Positions 1-13,313 of a stretch of DNA of 64,000 bases are shown one piece after another. The position numbers were made by a program, and so were the translations under genes. The stretch is from Darksidea phi (taxonomy: Eukaryota; Ascomycota; Dothideomycetes; Pleosporales; Lentitheciaceae). Where the stretch lies: NCBI GenBank assembly GCA_030770425.1, contig JASJFT010000014.1, positions 62,001 to 126,000 of the forward strand, in the 5' to 3' direction. The notes beneath the pieces were generated by a model, which saw nothing but the letters and a program-made list of their open reading frames with translations, ran no database searches and was not told the origin of the DNA. Each line of letters starts with the position of its first letter. The first letter of the stretch is position 1.

Positions 1-1617
1 AAATAAAAAGGACTATTTATTACTTTTAATATAAAGACTTAACTTAAAAGGAGACGAAACTCTATTAAGAGACGTTAGTAAGAGAGAAAGAAGATAACTT
101 AGAAATAGAGAAGAACTCTAACGACCTAGATAACTTAATAGGTATTAAGAGTAACCTTAATAAAGAGTCGAAGATAAATAAAGATAGAAAAACTCTTATA
201 AATCCTAAAGGTAATAAAATATACTAAAATAGACCTAAATACCTTATAATAATAGAAGAAATAGTTATAATAATCTAAGAGTACTATAATACCCCTCTAT
301 TCGACTATTTTGGTATAATAAGGATATTAGCTAAGCTACGAAGAAAATATATATAGACCGGGATAATAGAGATAGTAAGAAAGTATATCTATAACTATAT
401 ATACTATAATAAAGTAGTCGTCTACTATTATAAACTATATAGTCTATTATAACTATTACTAATCCCTAGTAACTCTTAGTAAGAGGTTATAATAGATTTT
501 ATTACTAAACTACCTCTAAGTAAAAATAATAGGGTAGTATATAATACTATTCTAGTTATAGTATATTATTTCTTTAAAATAGTATACTATATCCTAACGT
601 AAAGTAATTAGGATGGTATTAATTTAGCCTAAGTCTAGATCTATAAGATTATCTAATTATATAGTACTCCTACTATAGTTCTATCTAATTAAGGTCTAAT
701 TATAAATATAAAGTATTAGAACTCTTTTAATTACTATTTAAACTTAAAAAGAATTCTTACTTCTATATACTATCTATAAACTAATAGTTAAACTAAAAGA
801 TAGAACTAAATACTAGAATAATATCTAAGATACTATTATTATATTAAATAAGATAATTAGGTACTATAGATATCGTTAGTAGAGTTTATATATAATAATA
901 GTATATATTCGACTATAAAATAAATACTATTCTATATTTATTATAGATTTACCCTATAAGGTATAGATTAGTCTATTCGGCTACTCGACGACGGAGAATC
1001 GCCCCGTAAATACGTAATAGCTACTAGATTAATTAAGATTAGGGCCGAATATATCTAAAAACTTAAGACTATTAATAAATACTAATAATAATTTTAAAAT
1101 AAGAAAAGAATACTCCTTAAACTAGAGATAGGGGACTAAGTATATATTTTAACGTACTACTTTAGATCTTATTACCTAAAAAAAAAATTAGACTAGAAAT
1201 ACTTAGACCTAGGTATAGTAATAGAAAAAATTAGAATAGTAGTCTACTAAGTAGACCTACTAGGTACCTTAGACGTCTATCCGATCTTTTATATATCCCT
1301 ATTAGAACTATATAATCTAAAGGAATTACTACTATATCTAAAAGGCCTAGCTATAGATATACTCTAATAAGTAGAAGATAATATCTACGAAATTAATAAA
1401 TTAATTAATAGAAAATAAGATAAAGATAGAAATTAGTATTATCTAGTTTCTTAGAAAGATTACCTACTAGAAGAGAATTCTTAGGAATTTAGTATAAATA
1501 TAAGTAGAAATACGCTTAAAATATTCTATTTAAAGAAAGAAATTACCTTAAGATACTAAAAGGCGTCTAAAAAGTCTAAAAAATAACTACTAGGTCGTTA
1601 GTTACTAAGAAGGGGAA
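1..1617 (+). pseudogene. Ty3/Gypsy chromovirus pol 3' part (integrase + chromodomain), RIP-mutated, cut by window edge
   Basis: Plus-strand reading of this RIP-decayed DNA recovers the end of a Gypsy pol. A CxxC-like zinc-finger remnant followed by a K-V-V block lies at about 385-420. The integrase pattern corresponding to PQTDGQTER, with Q codons turned into stops, lies at about 763-801. A chromodomain lies at about 1371-1515, recognisable from YLVS(W)KDY and EENS(W)EP, where W codons are now TAG. The chromodomain makes this a chromovirus; that domain normally binds methylated histone H3K9 and steers integration into heterochromatin. A purine run at 1608-1617 could be the polypurine tract before a 3' LTR. 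The family differs in strand and sequence from the three copies at 3-27 kb. It is non-coding now. Confidence 0.7.
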
Positions 1618-3054
1618 TAGTAATAAACGAAAAAGTCTATTAAGAATAAAATTATTTTAATATACCTTCTACTATTAGTAATATATTTTAAGAAAAATAT
1701 TTCTAAGTTAGATTTCCCCTAAGGCCGAAGGGCCTAGGGTTTTTACTAGTAGAAATATTCTTAGTAGTAGTTTAATAGTATTAAGAAAAGGAAAAGATAG
1801 TATAATTAGTTATATTTAATTATATTTAGTTATAAAAGGGTAAAGTTAGAGGTAATTAGTAAGATTATAACTATCTAAGAGCTAGAGTTTTCTAATATTC
1901 TACTAAATAAACTAGCTAGGCGTAAATCTATCCTAAACGTCGAAATTTATAGCTAGGTATTATAGAAAAGACCTATATTATACCGAGTACCTTATTTCTT
2001 AAGAAAGAGGGATAAATTTCGTCTAAATATACCTAAAAAGGCCCGAAGTCGCTATATTATACTAAATAACTAGTAAGTAAAGTTAAAGGCCGTCTAATAC
2101 TTCTAATTCTTCTTTAATTTCTAAGTAGAAGACGTATTATAGAAATTAGTACTATAAGTACTATTAAACTCTTTAAGATAAATAATCTAAATTTAATAAC
2201 TATTATAAGAAGTAGATTAATTTATATTACTACTATAACTATAATTTAGTATCGAATCGTACCTAATAGGTACCCGCTCGCTATTAGAGGTAGATTCTTC
2301 TTCTCTCTTAGTCTTATAACGGTACTATCGCTCTATAGCCTTCTTACGGGTCTTCTCGAGTTTAAGATTAATCTTAATAATATATTATAGATTACTAGGG
2401 GTCTAAATATACTAATTAGTATTTAAATATATTTAAAAGGTTCCTAATACTACTTATATACTCTTTCTTAGAAGAAAGAAGATTAGAAGACTTATTATCG
2501 ATCTTATTATTAGAATAGTCTCGTTTTAATTTCTTTCGAAGACTTTTATTATCTTAATAATAACTATAGAATATAATATCTATTTAAGTATACTAATTAT
2601 TTAAAGTAAGAGTTCTATTATATTCTTAAAATTTATTAGAGAATAAACTATCCCCTTTAGAGTATATTAGTTAAAAATCTAACTAAATATACCTAATAGT
2701 ATCTAAAAGGAATCTACTCTTTTAAATCGGCTATAAGCTAATTATATAGGCTTATTACTTTTTTATTAACTTAACGACGCTACCCTTAGATCGCTACGAT
2801 AGACGTTCCCTTTCGAGAATAGATAAAGGGTATTTAAGTAGCTAATATAGATAAGATATCCTCTAGAGTACCTATAGTAGTAGAATTAAAGAAAACTAGT
2901 ATATTAGGGTTAGTATTAGCCTCTTTCTAACGTATAATAGTACGCTTCTACTTCCTCTTATAGTAATAGTCGAGAACCTCCTAACTAAGACTTAAAACGA
3001 TTTTAATTTAAGTCTTAATATATTTAAGACTATAAAGGTACTTTAGAGAGATTT
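1618..3054. other. Unassigned RIP-mutated DNA, possible 3' LTR of the left-edge Gypsy
   Basis: No gene is readable. The sequence is RIP-mutated throughout. It starts directly after a purine-rich run, so its first few hundred bases may be the 3' LTR of the element cut by the left edge. I found no second copy of that LTR in the window to prove it. Several minus-strand reading frames interrupted only by TAG/TAA suggest another decayed transposon protein around 1.9-2.4 kb, which I could not identify. Confidence 0.4.
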
Positions 3055-3517
3055 TATTAAACGAGGTCTAGGCCTAATAGGTTATTTAGCCTCGTTTAGG
3101 ATTTATACTTAAGGTAGAAAAGAAGAAGTTAAAATAAGTAAGTAATAATTTAATTATATTAATAGGTAAGGATTAATCTAAATTCGAATTAACTATAAGA
3201 GGAAAGACTATCTAGGAGATTTATAGTTATTATATATTAATTTAGTTTTTTTAGATCTATAACTCTATACCTATAGATCTACTAAGCTATAGCTCCGTAG
3301 CTCTATTTTAATAGATCTACTAAGCTATTATATAACTCTTAGATCTATTCTTACTAAGGTATAGATCTATTATATAACTTCCTAGTAGAGCCGTCTATAC
3401 TAATTATTATTTATACTATAGTCGTAATCTTTATACTCTATATTAGAGTTAATAATAGGTTTAATCTTAGATAGCTCTTCTTACTATTATTTTATAGTAT
3501 ATATTTAGTTTATAATA
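3055..3517 (-). repeat. LTR of copy 1 (3' LTR, left)
   Basis: This 463-bp direct repeat pairs with 9566-10028. Its end reads TATAATA, ancestral TATAACA. It is followed by a pyrimidine run from 3518, which is the minus-strand polypurine tract, making this the 3' LTR of a minus-oriented element. It contains short self-complementary subrepeats around the words agatctata and tagatct. Confidence 0.9.
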
Positions 3518-6500
3518 CTATCTTCCCTCTTTAAACCTTTAGCTTAAAGGTTATTCCGAATCTAGTATTCGGCTATATTAGTATTAGGACCCTATCTTAA
3601 GAGACTATTATTATCTATTATAGTATCGTATAAAACTTAAGAACGTATTACTCTTATTAATAAAATTCTTTATTATAGTTCTAAAATATTTCCCTATAGT
3701 TATTATTTATAGTTAGGAATACTATATATTATCTCGTCTAAAGATAGTAGATATTATAAGGTATATATTTATACTAATATATAAGATTCTTATTATATAT
3801 CTAGTATTTTATTATTAGAAGGTTTATTTATATTAAGTAGCGAAACTCGTATATTAGGGCTTATTACTATTAGTAAGATCTATCGACTATATAGAAGAGA
3901 AACTTTAATAATAACTAAAAGAGGCTTAAAAAGCTTAGAACAAGCTTTTTAATAAGCTAACGAAGGCTTAGATATAAGTATATCGTTTAAAGAAGTAGAG
4001 AGTAGTCCTTCGTAAGAAGTTAGTAGTATAATCCTAGGCGTTAGAAGCTAAGCTAGATAAAGAGGAGGTAGAGCTTTAGTAGCTAGGATAGTAGAAGGAT
4101 CTAAAAGTCTCTTTAACTACTTTAGATATTACTTATAATATTATAGATAATATTACTCCTCTTAATTTATTAAATATCTTATACTATACTATAAATAGTA
4201 CCGGTCTTTTTAACTTACTATAAGGCGAACTTATCTTATCTTTAGGTTTCCTTTAGGATTATAATTTTAGTACTTCGTAAGCTTCTTAGAGTAATTAAGA
4301 TTATCTTTAGATTCCTAGATTTATTTCTATAGTTTCCTATTCTTATCTATTCCCTACTATTAGATTAGATAGTAGTTTTTTCTATTTCTAATATCTTTAC
4401 CTAGAATTTCTTCTATTTTCTATTCTTTAAGATCTTCTCTATATATATCTACTTTATATACTACTAGTCTAGTATTTTATAATACTTTTTCTAGTAAACT
4501 AATATAGAATATAGAATAGATTTTTATTTATAGGGGTAGTCTTAGTTAGTAGTTTATAGGTAAAACTTATTTTTTAATTTTATAGGGTCTAATCTTAGTA
4601 TAGTCTAGTTTACTATTAGGTTACTTACTTTTAATATTTTTTCGTAGTAACTATATCTTTTCTCTCTCTTTAAAAGTAGGTACTTCCTTTTACTTCTTAT
4701 TATAGTACTTACTTATTCTATTTTAAAGGAATTCTATATCTTCTTTAAGCTATTAGTATATTTATAGAATAATTTTCGTCGTTTCTTCTCTATTCTAGCT
4801 ATAAGATTAAAGTTATCTAGATTCTTTATATATTTCTAGTTTAATTTTATAGTTTATAAAGAAGGGTATTATCTTTATTATACTATATTACGAGCTATTA
4901 TATATAAATTATACTATAGGTAAAAGTATAACCTAGTTATTCTAGTAGTAGTTTAGATAATATCTAAGGTATTATTCTACTATTTAATTTATTTATTCTA
5001 TTAGTCTATCTATTTATAGATAATAAGTAGTTAATATATTATACTTTATTCCTAATTTAGTTATAAGAATTTACTAAAACTTTACTATAAATTTAACGTC
5101 TCTATTTAAGATAATCTTATCTAATATTCTATATTTACTAAATACGTATCTTAGTAGGGTATAGATAAGTTATTCTACTATATTTCCCTTATCTATATAT
5201 AGGATAAAGTAAGTATACTTTATAAATTTATCTACTACTACTAATATAGTATTATAGAATACTTCTATCGTTAGTTCCTTAGAACGTAGTAACTATATAA
5301 TAAAGTCTATAGTAATAATCTTCTATAGTTCTTCTATATTTTCTATTAATTATAGTATTCTATAGGGTATATATCTAATATACTTATTATAGTAATAATT
5401 TATATATTCTAAAAGTACTTAGATAACTAGTTATCTTATATATAGAAAATAGTATATCCTTATTAGTCGTTTAAGAGTTTTTTCTACTCCTTAGTATCTA
5501 TATACTAGTACTTCGTAGTATTATCTAATAAATTCTTTCTATATTATCTTAGGTATATAGACTTTTTAGAATATATAAATAATTTTATCTTTCTCTTAAA
5601 TTACTCCTTAAATTTCGTTTTATTTATCTATTACTTCTATAGTAGCTATACGGATCTATTAGATCTATTTATTTTCTTTTAGTTTAAGTATTATTTCTTA
5701 TATTTCTACTAACTTTAGGTAGTTATAAGTAATTATTCCGTCTAACTATAGTTTAAGGATTACTATATTAGGTTTCTTTATCTCTTAGTAGTTAGGTCTT
5801 CTACTAAGCGTATCTACTCGTTTATTTTCTAATTAGAGGTTTATTTATTAGGAATTCTATTAGATTTTTATAGTTTATATAGATTATAATAGAGTATTTA
5901 GATCCCTATAAATTAGATCTCTATTTCTTTAATACTTTAATAATTACTAATAACTCTTTATTATAAATATCGTAGTTAAGTTTAGCTAGTAATATCTTTT
6001 ATAAAAAGTAGTATACTAGTCTTAAGTTATTTTTATCGTCTTTTTATAATAATACTACTCCTATCGTATAGTCTAATATATCCGTCTTAATAATTAAGGG
6101 TTCTTTAGGGTTATATATCTTAATTATAGGTTCCTTAGTAAACTATTCTTTAATCTTTTCGAAAGCTTATTAGTACTTTTCTTTCTATTTAAAGGGTTAA
6201 TCTTTTCTCGTAAGTTATATAAGTAGTACCGTTATTATACTCTATTATAGTATTAACTTTTAATAGAAGTTATAGAATTCTAGAAATAATTATAACTCCT
6301 TAAGATTCTTAGATATTAGCTATTCTTTAACTTTCTTAATTTATTATAGGTCTACTTTAATTTCTCCTAGTCGAATAATAAATTTTAGAAACTCTATTTC
6401 CTATACGTAGAATTTATATTTTCGTAGGTAAAGGTATAGTTATACTTCTCTAAGTATCTATAAAATCTTTTTTATATATTCTTTATATTTCTTCTCTATT

Positions 6501-9500
6501 TTAGAATAGATTAGAATATTATTAAGGTATACTATTACGAACTAGTCGAGGTAATTTTATAAAATATTATTAATTCGTTTCTAAAATATTATAGGTACGT
6601 TAGTAAGTCTAAAGGGTATTACTTAGTACTTATATAATTCTTTCTTAGTTCTAAAAGCTATTTTTTATTCTTCGTCTTTTTTAATTTAAATTTAATAGTA
6701 TATATTCTAGATATCTAGTTACGTAAACTATTTAGCTTTTCTTAGTTAATCTTATATTTCTAATATTAGAGGTAGTAAATATCGGTTCTTAATCGTAATA
6801 TTATTAAGTATTTAGTAATCGACGTATAATTATAGTTCCGTAGTACCCTTCTTAGGTATAAAGAGAACTAAATATCCTATAAATAAATTTAAGTATTAAA
6901 TATATCTTTTTATAAGGTTATCTTTAAGGTATTTTATTATAATTTTTTCTTCTTCCTTAATTAACTTATAGATCGGTCTAAATCCTAGAGTCTTTTCTTC
7001 CTATAGTAGGATTATATAGTCCTAGGACTAGTACTAGGGTAGACTTTTCTTAGGTTCTTAAAATAATTCTTTCTATTTCTTATAGTATTTTAGAATATTA
7101 TAATCTTCTTAAGTCGTATTAGCCCTTTCTTATAGGAATATTACTTATCGATTTAACTATTAGATACGTAGATTAGCTTCTTATAGCTAGGGTATTCCTA
7201 GAATTATATCTTAGTCTTCTAATATCTCGATAATATTAAGTATCTTATTTTCCTTTTTCTAGTTATATAGGCTAAGCTTACCTTTAGTCTTATATATTAT
7301 AAGTTTATTAAAGGGTTCTCCTTTAATAGTATATATAATACTAGGGTATTATTTCTTTTATTAAAAAATCTTCTTTCGTTAAATAAAGTCCTTACTAATA
7401 AAGTTTCGAGTAGCTCTACTATTAATTAGGGTAGTAATCGTTCTTCTCTAGTAGATTTCTTAGATATAGATATAGTCCTATCCTCTAGTTCCTTAAATCT
7501 TTATCTTTTTTAGTTAATACTTCGTATTAATTTTAGTCTAGATATACTTTAGATATTTATTTTCTAGATATTTATACTATAGTCTTTCTAGAATATAATT
7601 TAATAGTAGAAGTAGTTTTAGTATAATTCTAATATATCTCTTTCGTTACTAATTCTTAGATTATTACTATCTATATACTACTTCTAGTATAACTACTTAG
7701 ATAATTCTTTTATTATAATCCTTTACTAGATAGTAGTTATTTTTCTATTTTATTCTCTTATAAAGTCGATATTCTTTTTATATATATAAGATCTATATAA
7801 TCTTAAAGTATACTAGATATCTTATTTTATATTATAGGTTATTCTCTAGATTAATCTTATATTTTTAATTATTATATTTTATAGAGGTCGTTCTTATAGG
7901 AATCTATTATTCGATTACTATATACTATAGTTATTCCTTATTAACTATTTTTATAATATACCGTATTTCTTTCTAAGTCTCTTAATTAGATATAAGATCT
8001 ATAACGATAAAGTTCTATTTAACCTATTATTTAAAATCTTTAAATAGTTAATATATTAGATAAGATCTAGACTATTCTTTATAGATCTTTTATATTATTA
8101 GAGGTATTATAGTTTTTTCTATAAACTATAAGGTTTAAGTATAAGTCGTATCTCGTTCTAGTACTAGTCCTATTTCTTCTTTAGATAGTCGAATTATTTA
8201 TAGATATCTAGTATTCTTATATATTATAACTAGGTTCTCTTCTTCTAGTTTTAAGAACTTATTACTATTATTAATTATTTATAACGGCGTATTTAGAGTA
8301 TTATTAAAGTCTTTCTACTCTATAGATAAGCCTTTCTTAGATACTTCTTCTTATACTTCTAGCGAGAACGAAACTCTCCTCTAGAATTCCTAAGTTATAG
8401 TTATCTACTATTTCTATAGCTAATAGCTAGTATTTAACTTAGCTTCGTAGTACGTCTTATATTAATCGTATATATAAGTTATCTAATATATAGTATTATA
8501 TTCTTATATTATAGCTACTCTATCCCTTTTACCCTATTAAATATATTAGGGTTTTTTCTTTCTTTAATCTAACCTATAGTCTTTTACTAGGTATTCTTAC
8601 TTTTTATATTTAAAATATACTTATTTTTTATAGAGTTCTTATTTTTTAGGATTCTACTTTTCTTTCTTAGATTCTAAACTAGTCCCTAGGACTATTATCT
8701 CTAGTCTATAGTATTTTTCTTCCTTCTTTTTTTCGTAAAATCTAATCTTCTCTTTTCTTTCTAGGTTCTAGAGATAGAGGTTATCGTCGATCTTAATAGC
8801 TTATTTAATTAGTCCTCTTATAGTCTAGGGTCGTTCTATCCGAATTATTTTATAATAGATATAGTCTTTTAGTTCTTCGTAGTATTATAATATAAGAGCT
8901 ACCTTTCTCTATTAGATCTTTATAGTAAGTTATTTAAACTCGGATATATAGGTAGTAGTAGATTTTATCTACCTAAAACGTATAATTTTTTATTCTACTA
9001 ATCTTTCTAAATTAATATCTTTAAAGGTAATATATAACTTATTCTTAAAATACTTATAACTTAAGAAGATAGCCTTTATTTTATCGCTTCGTTAAGCTTC
9101 GGGTAGTCGTAGTTATTCGTTTAGATATATTTTAAACTAAGTAATAACCCTTTCTATAAACTAAACTACTATAAATAATACTTTATTACTTTTAATAGAT
9201 AATTTTATTCTATTAAGATCGAGGTAGATTACTATATTAGCTAAAAATTCCCTAAGCTTTAATCTCGTTCTATTAAACTTTTCTAGTTCTCTAAGCTTTA
9301 ATAGTTTACTTATATACCTCTAAAGTTAGATAATTAACTTTATAAGCTAGACTTCTAATATATCTTCTCTTTTTTTAAATATATACTAATTTTTAATAAC
9401 TCTTTTAAAGTTTTTCGTAGTTATACTACCTTTTAGGGAACTAAATTTCTTATAGCTTCTTACCTCTAAGGGTTTAACCTAAGTTAGCGACTACGCCGCT

Positions 9501-9565
9501 TTACTTTATTAGGTTCCTTCTCTTACTATCGTAGTTAGCTATTCCTACCTATTAGATAGTTAAGG
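3518..9565 (-). pseudogene. gag-pol relic of chromovirus copy 1
   Basis: Minus-strand translation recovers the reverse transcriptase core near 6525-6560, where YLDDI now reads YLNNI (GAT to AAT) and a preceding Q codon is TAG. The chromodomain start (EEILGK-like) lies near 4375-4410. Gag lies to the right, pol in the middle and integrase plus chromodomain to the left, the usual chromovirus order. Stops are nearly all TAA/TAG created by RIP, so no protein can be made. Copy 1 is more heavily mutated than copy 2: catalytic Asp codons are already changed. Confidence 0.8.
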
Positions 9566-10028
9566 TATTAAATAGGGTCTAGGCCTAATAGATTATTTAG
9601 CCTTATTTAGGGTTTATACTCGAGATAGAAAAGAAGAAGTTAGAATAAGTAGGTAATAGTTTAATTACGTTAATAGATAAGAATTAATCTAGATTTAAAT
9701 TAACTATAAGAGAAAAGACTATTTAGAAGATTTATAGTTATTATATATTAATTTAGTTTCCCTAGATCTATAGCTCTATACCTATAGATCTACTAAGCTA
9801 TAGCTTCGTAGCTCTATTCTAATAGATCTACTAAGCTATTATATAACCCTTAAATCTATTCTTACTAAGATATAGATCTATTACGTAACTTCCTAGTAGA
9901 GCTATTTATATTAATTATTATTTATACTATAGTCGTAATCTTCGTACTCTATATTAGAGTTAGTAATAGGTTTAATCTTAGATAGCTCTTCTTACTATTA
10001 TTTCGTAGTATATATTTAGTTCGTAATA
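9566..10028 (-). repeat. LTR of copy 1 (5' LTR, right)
   Basis: This 463-bp direct repeat is equal in length to 3055-3517 and differs from it mainly by C/T and A/G changes. As the element is on the minus strand, transcription would have started here. Any promoter has been destroyed by RIP. Confidence 0.9.
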
Positions 10029-12864
10029 AATCTAATAGAATTAGTTATAGTCTAAAAGTACCTAAAAGTATCTAAGAACGACCTATTATAAAATAAGAAG
10101 ACTATTTATATAAGTAATTCTTATAATACTTCTATTAATAACCCTTAAACTTATAAAAGTCCTATTTATTATTATTTAGGTTAAAAAAGTACTATTAGAC
10201 TTAACTAATAATATCTTCCTCTACTATAATAGTAATATAGGAGATATACGATAATTTAGTATATATACTATTCTTAAGAATAGCTTTAAGCTAATAGTCT
10301 CTAATAAAATACTTCTTAGGAGTACTATCTATTCTAGGGGAGTTATAAAGCTAATTTAGGCGAAAAAGAAACTAAAAAGTATAAAAAGAGGAAATCTACG
10401 CCTATTAGTATCTAAATATATCTAAAACTCCCTAGGGAAAGAATAGAATACTTATCTAGAAATATAGTAAAGAGATATTAGAGAAAGAAAATAGAAGGTT
10501 AGACTAGGAATATCTATAGTTAAGTACTAAGACTTCTATTTACTACTAAGATTATATAATCTACTAGTACGGCGGTCGTATAACGTCCTACTAGTTAAGA
10601 TAAGAGAAAAGTAAAGCCCTCCTAAAAGCCTATATAGAGGTCTAATTCTAAGCTAAAATAGGTCTAAACGGGGCTAAAGGAGGCTCGGAGGTAGTTTTTA
10701 TCTTTAATAAGATATTAAGGTTACTTATAGAACTAGCCTAGGCCTAAATAACTCTAGGATTAGTAGAGGGGTAAGAAGTAGACTAAAAGGTACCTAAAAA
10801 AGGTCTTCTTAGAACGTCTTAGGTTAAAGAGTCCTAAGAAGGGGGATAATATTAGATATTAGTCCCTAAGGAAGTTATCTAATAGCTTTATATATCTCTT
10901 AGGCGGATTATATCCTAAAGAGGTAGCGATTCGTCTTATCTATACTAGAATACTACTATTTACTTTTAACTAGAGAACTTATCCTCTATATTACCTTTTA
11001 AGAATCTATTTCCTAATAATTATTATATATCTCTAATATAGAGTTAGACTACGTTTAGATTAATACTCTAAAAGAAATATACTAGTAGAGATATTAGATA
11101 ATAGAAGATTACCTACGTCTTTCTTAAATTATAGCTAGCGAAGGCCTATTAGTTACCCCTTCTACTTAACGAGTATTATTACTAGTTCTTAATATATAGT
11201 AGTAGAGTATTAAATCGATTATAGATTATAGAAATTAAGCTTAAATAGCTATTCTTTAAAGGGTTAAAGTATAATAACTAAATAATAATTATATTTAATA
11301 TAGATAAGAAGTATTAACTAGTTAGTAGAGACGTACGTTCCTTTAAGCTAAAGAAGATATACTAGTACCTCTAATTATTATATAAATAAGAAGAAGTTAT
11401 ACTCGTACTAAGTCTAGATATTAGTCTAATAGCTAGCTAGCTAACGTATAAGGAGATTAAAGCTTATACTAAGTAGTAACTTTTCTATCTAACTAAGTTT
11501 ATACGTTCTTAGTAATAGAAGCCTATAGTACTATCGAGAAGATTAATAGTAATTACTTAACTACCGTCTAATTCTTAAATTAAGTAACTTATTAATAGTA
11601 TAAAGGAATTAGTTTTAACCTAATAGTAGTTTAATATCTAGTAATAAAGTATCTCTATAACCTAATTAGTATTCGTATAAGAGAATAATCGTTATTATAC
11701 TTTCTATAAGCTAGTCGAATCTATTCTTTATCTTAAGTATAATAATAAAATATATATAAGCTTTTATAACTAGATATAAAACCTAAAGGTAGATATATAA
11801 ATAATTAATAATTAGGAGTTCTAGAAGATAGGGTATATTATCTATAGCTTAATAGACTATTAGATCTAAGGATACCTTCTATAAAGAAAGCTTCTTAATA
11901 ATAGCTAATATTATAAGAAGAAGAATAAGGAGACTAGCTAGTTTAAATAGTACTATAGTCTATATTACCTTTATAGAGAAAAGCTTCGTAGCTAAAGATT
12001 CTATACTACTCTTAATAATATATAAAAGTACTTTATTTTCTAGATAATAGAGTACTATAGAGTAACTAACGCGAAGTTAATAAGGCTATTTACTAATATA
12101 AAAGGGCTTAATAGGAAGAAGAACTACCTAGTAACTAATAGTAACGCGAATACTATCGAAATAGTAAATAATACTATTAATAATAGGTTACTAGTCCTTA
12201 AGAAAGAAGATTTAGAGAAGGCTATAACTTTCTATCGTATACTATAGGAGTAATTAGTAATTAAGAGTACTAAAGTATCGTTAATAGAAGTAAATAGTAT
12301 TAAGATAAAAGGCTAAAATCGTTCTCTTATAGTAGCTAATAAGGTATTAGGTAATCGTATTATAAAGTCGAAGCCGAAGGTAAAGATTAAGGATATTAGG
12401 CCTATTAATCTTCTAATAGGGAAGACCAACGAGATAGAATAATATTAACGAGTAATTAAAGAGTTCTATAGTTCTATCCTTATATTTAATCTAAATAAAG
12501 AAGCTATAATAGATATAATAAAGTAATCTTTAGATTAAAGAGTAGTATTAAAAGTCTTAAGTTCGTAGACCGTTTAGGTAAGCTAGGAATCTTAACTAGT
12601 TATTAGAAGAAAGCTATCGAAGGTAGTAATTATATAAATATCTACTAATAAAGAGTTAATATATATAATTTAGTAACTAATAATAAGTTTAATTCTAGCT
12701 ACTACCCTTTAATAGGAAGTCTATAGGCTAACTATAACTACGCTATTATCTTAAGACTAAGTTATTAATACTACGTTAAAGCTCCTTAATATAGTTAAGT
12801 AAGTAAGAAGCTATAGTCCTAATAGTAGATTAGAAGAGGTATATACTATAAATAGAAAAGAAAT
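10029..12864 (+). pseudogene. gag-like 5' part of an older plus-strand Gypsy element, interrupted by copies 1 and 2
   Basis: The plus strand holds long reading frames broken only by TAA/TAG, for example about 10600-10860, where Lys/Glu/Gly/Leu-rich sequence reads through several converted Q codons. Position and strand fit the gag region of the older element whose protease resumes at 19905 and whose RT/integrase is at 28-31 kb. I found no zinc knuckle with certainty, so the gag call rests mainly on order and strand. A 5' LTR was not recognised; it may have been displaced by copy 1 or lie to its left. Confidence 0.45.
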
Positions 12865-13313
12865 TATTAAACGGGGTCTAGGCCCGATAGGTTATTTAGC
12901 CTCGTTTAGGGTTTATACTTAAGATAGAAAAGGAGGAGTTAGAATAAGTAGATAATAGTTTAATTACGTTAATAGGTAAGGATTAATCTAGATTCGAAAT
13001 TAACTATAAGAGAAAACTATCTAGGAGATTCGTAGTTATTATATATTAATTTAGTTTCCTTAGATCTATAGGATCTATAGCTCTACGTTCCCGTAGATCT
13101 ACTAATCTATAGATCTATAGCTCTATAGATCTATATTTACTAAGCCCTATAGATCTACTAATCTATTACGTAACTTTCTAGTAAAGCCGTCCGTACTAAT
13201 TATCGTTTATACTATAGTCGTAGTCGTCGTATTCTATATTAGAGCTAGTAATAGGTTTAATCTCTAGTAGCTCCTCTTACTACTATCCCGTAGTATATAT
13301 TTGGTTTATAATA
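12865..13313 (-). repeat. LTR of copy 2 (3' LTR, left)
   Basis: This 449-bp direct repeat is identical in length to 19451-19899, with differences that are largely transitions. The inner boundary is set by the right LTR, which diverges from this one after TATAATA. The central part carries repeated palindromic words built from agatctata and ctatagatc. Confidence 0.92.

Larger units (their letters stand above)
3055..10028 (-). mobile_element. Full-length Ty3/Gypsy chromovirus, copy 1 (RIP-mutated)
   Basis: Two direct repeats of exactly 463 bp (3055-3517 and 9566-10028) bound a 6974-bp element. Both start TATTAA and end TAATA, explained by RIP acting on ancestral TG...CA LTR termini. The element is homologous over its whole length to the copies at 12865 and 20525 and has the same minus orientation: the polypurine tract lies against the left LTR and the RT/integrase order runs right to left. 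The flanking 5-mers (3050-3054 gattt, 10029-10033 aatct) match only if transitions are allowed, so the target duplication is decayed or absent. It is inactive. Confidence 0.9.

Noticed and set aside
13040..13180. Short palindromic agatctata/ctatagatc repeats in the LTRs as a CRISPR-like or tandem array
   Set aside because: The repeats are irregular, lack constant spacers and are internal to known LTRs in all three copies.
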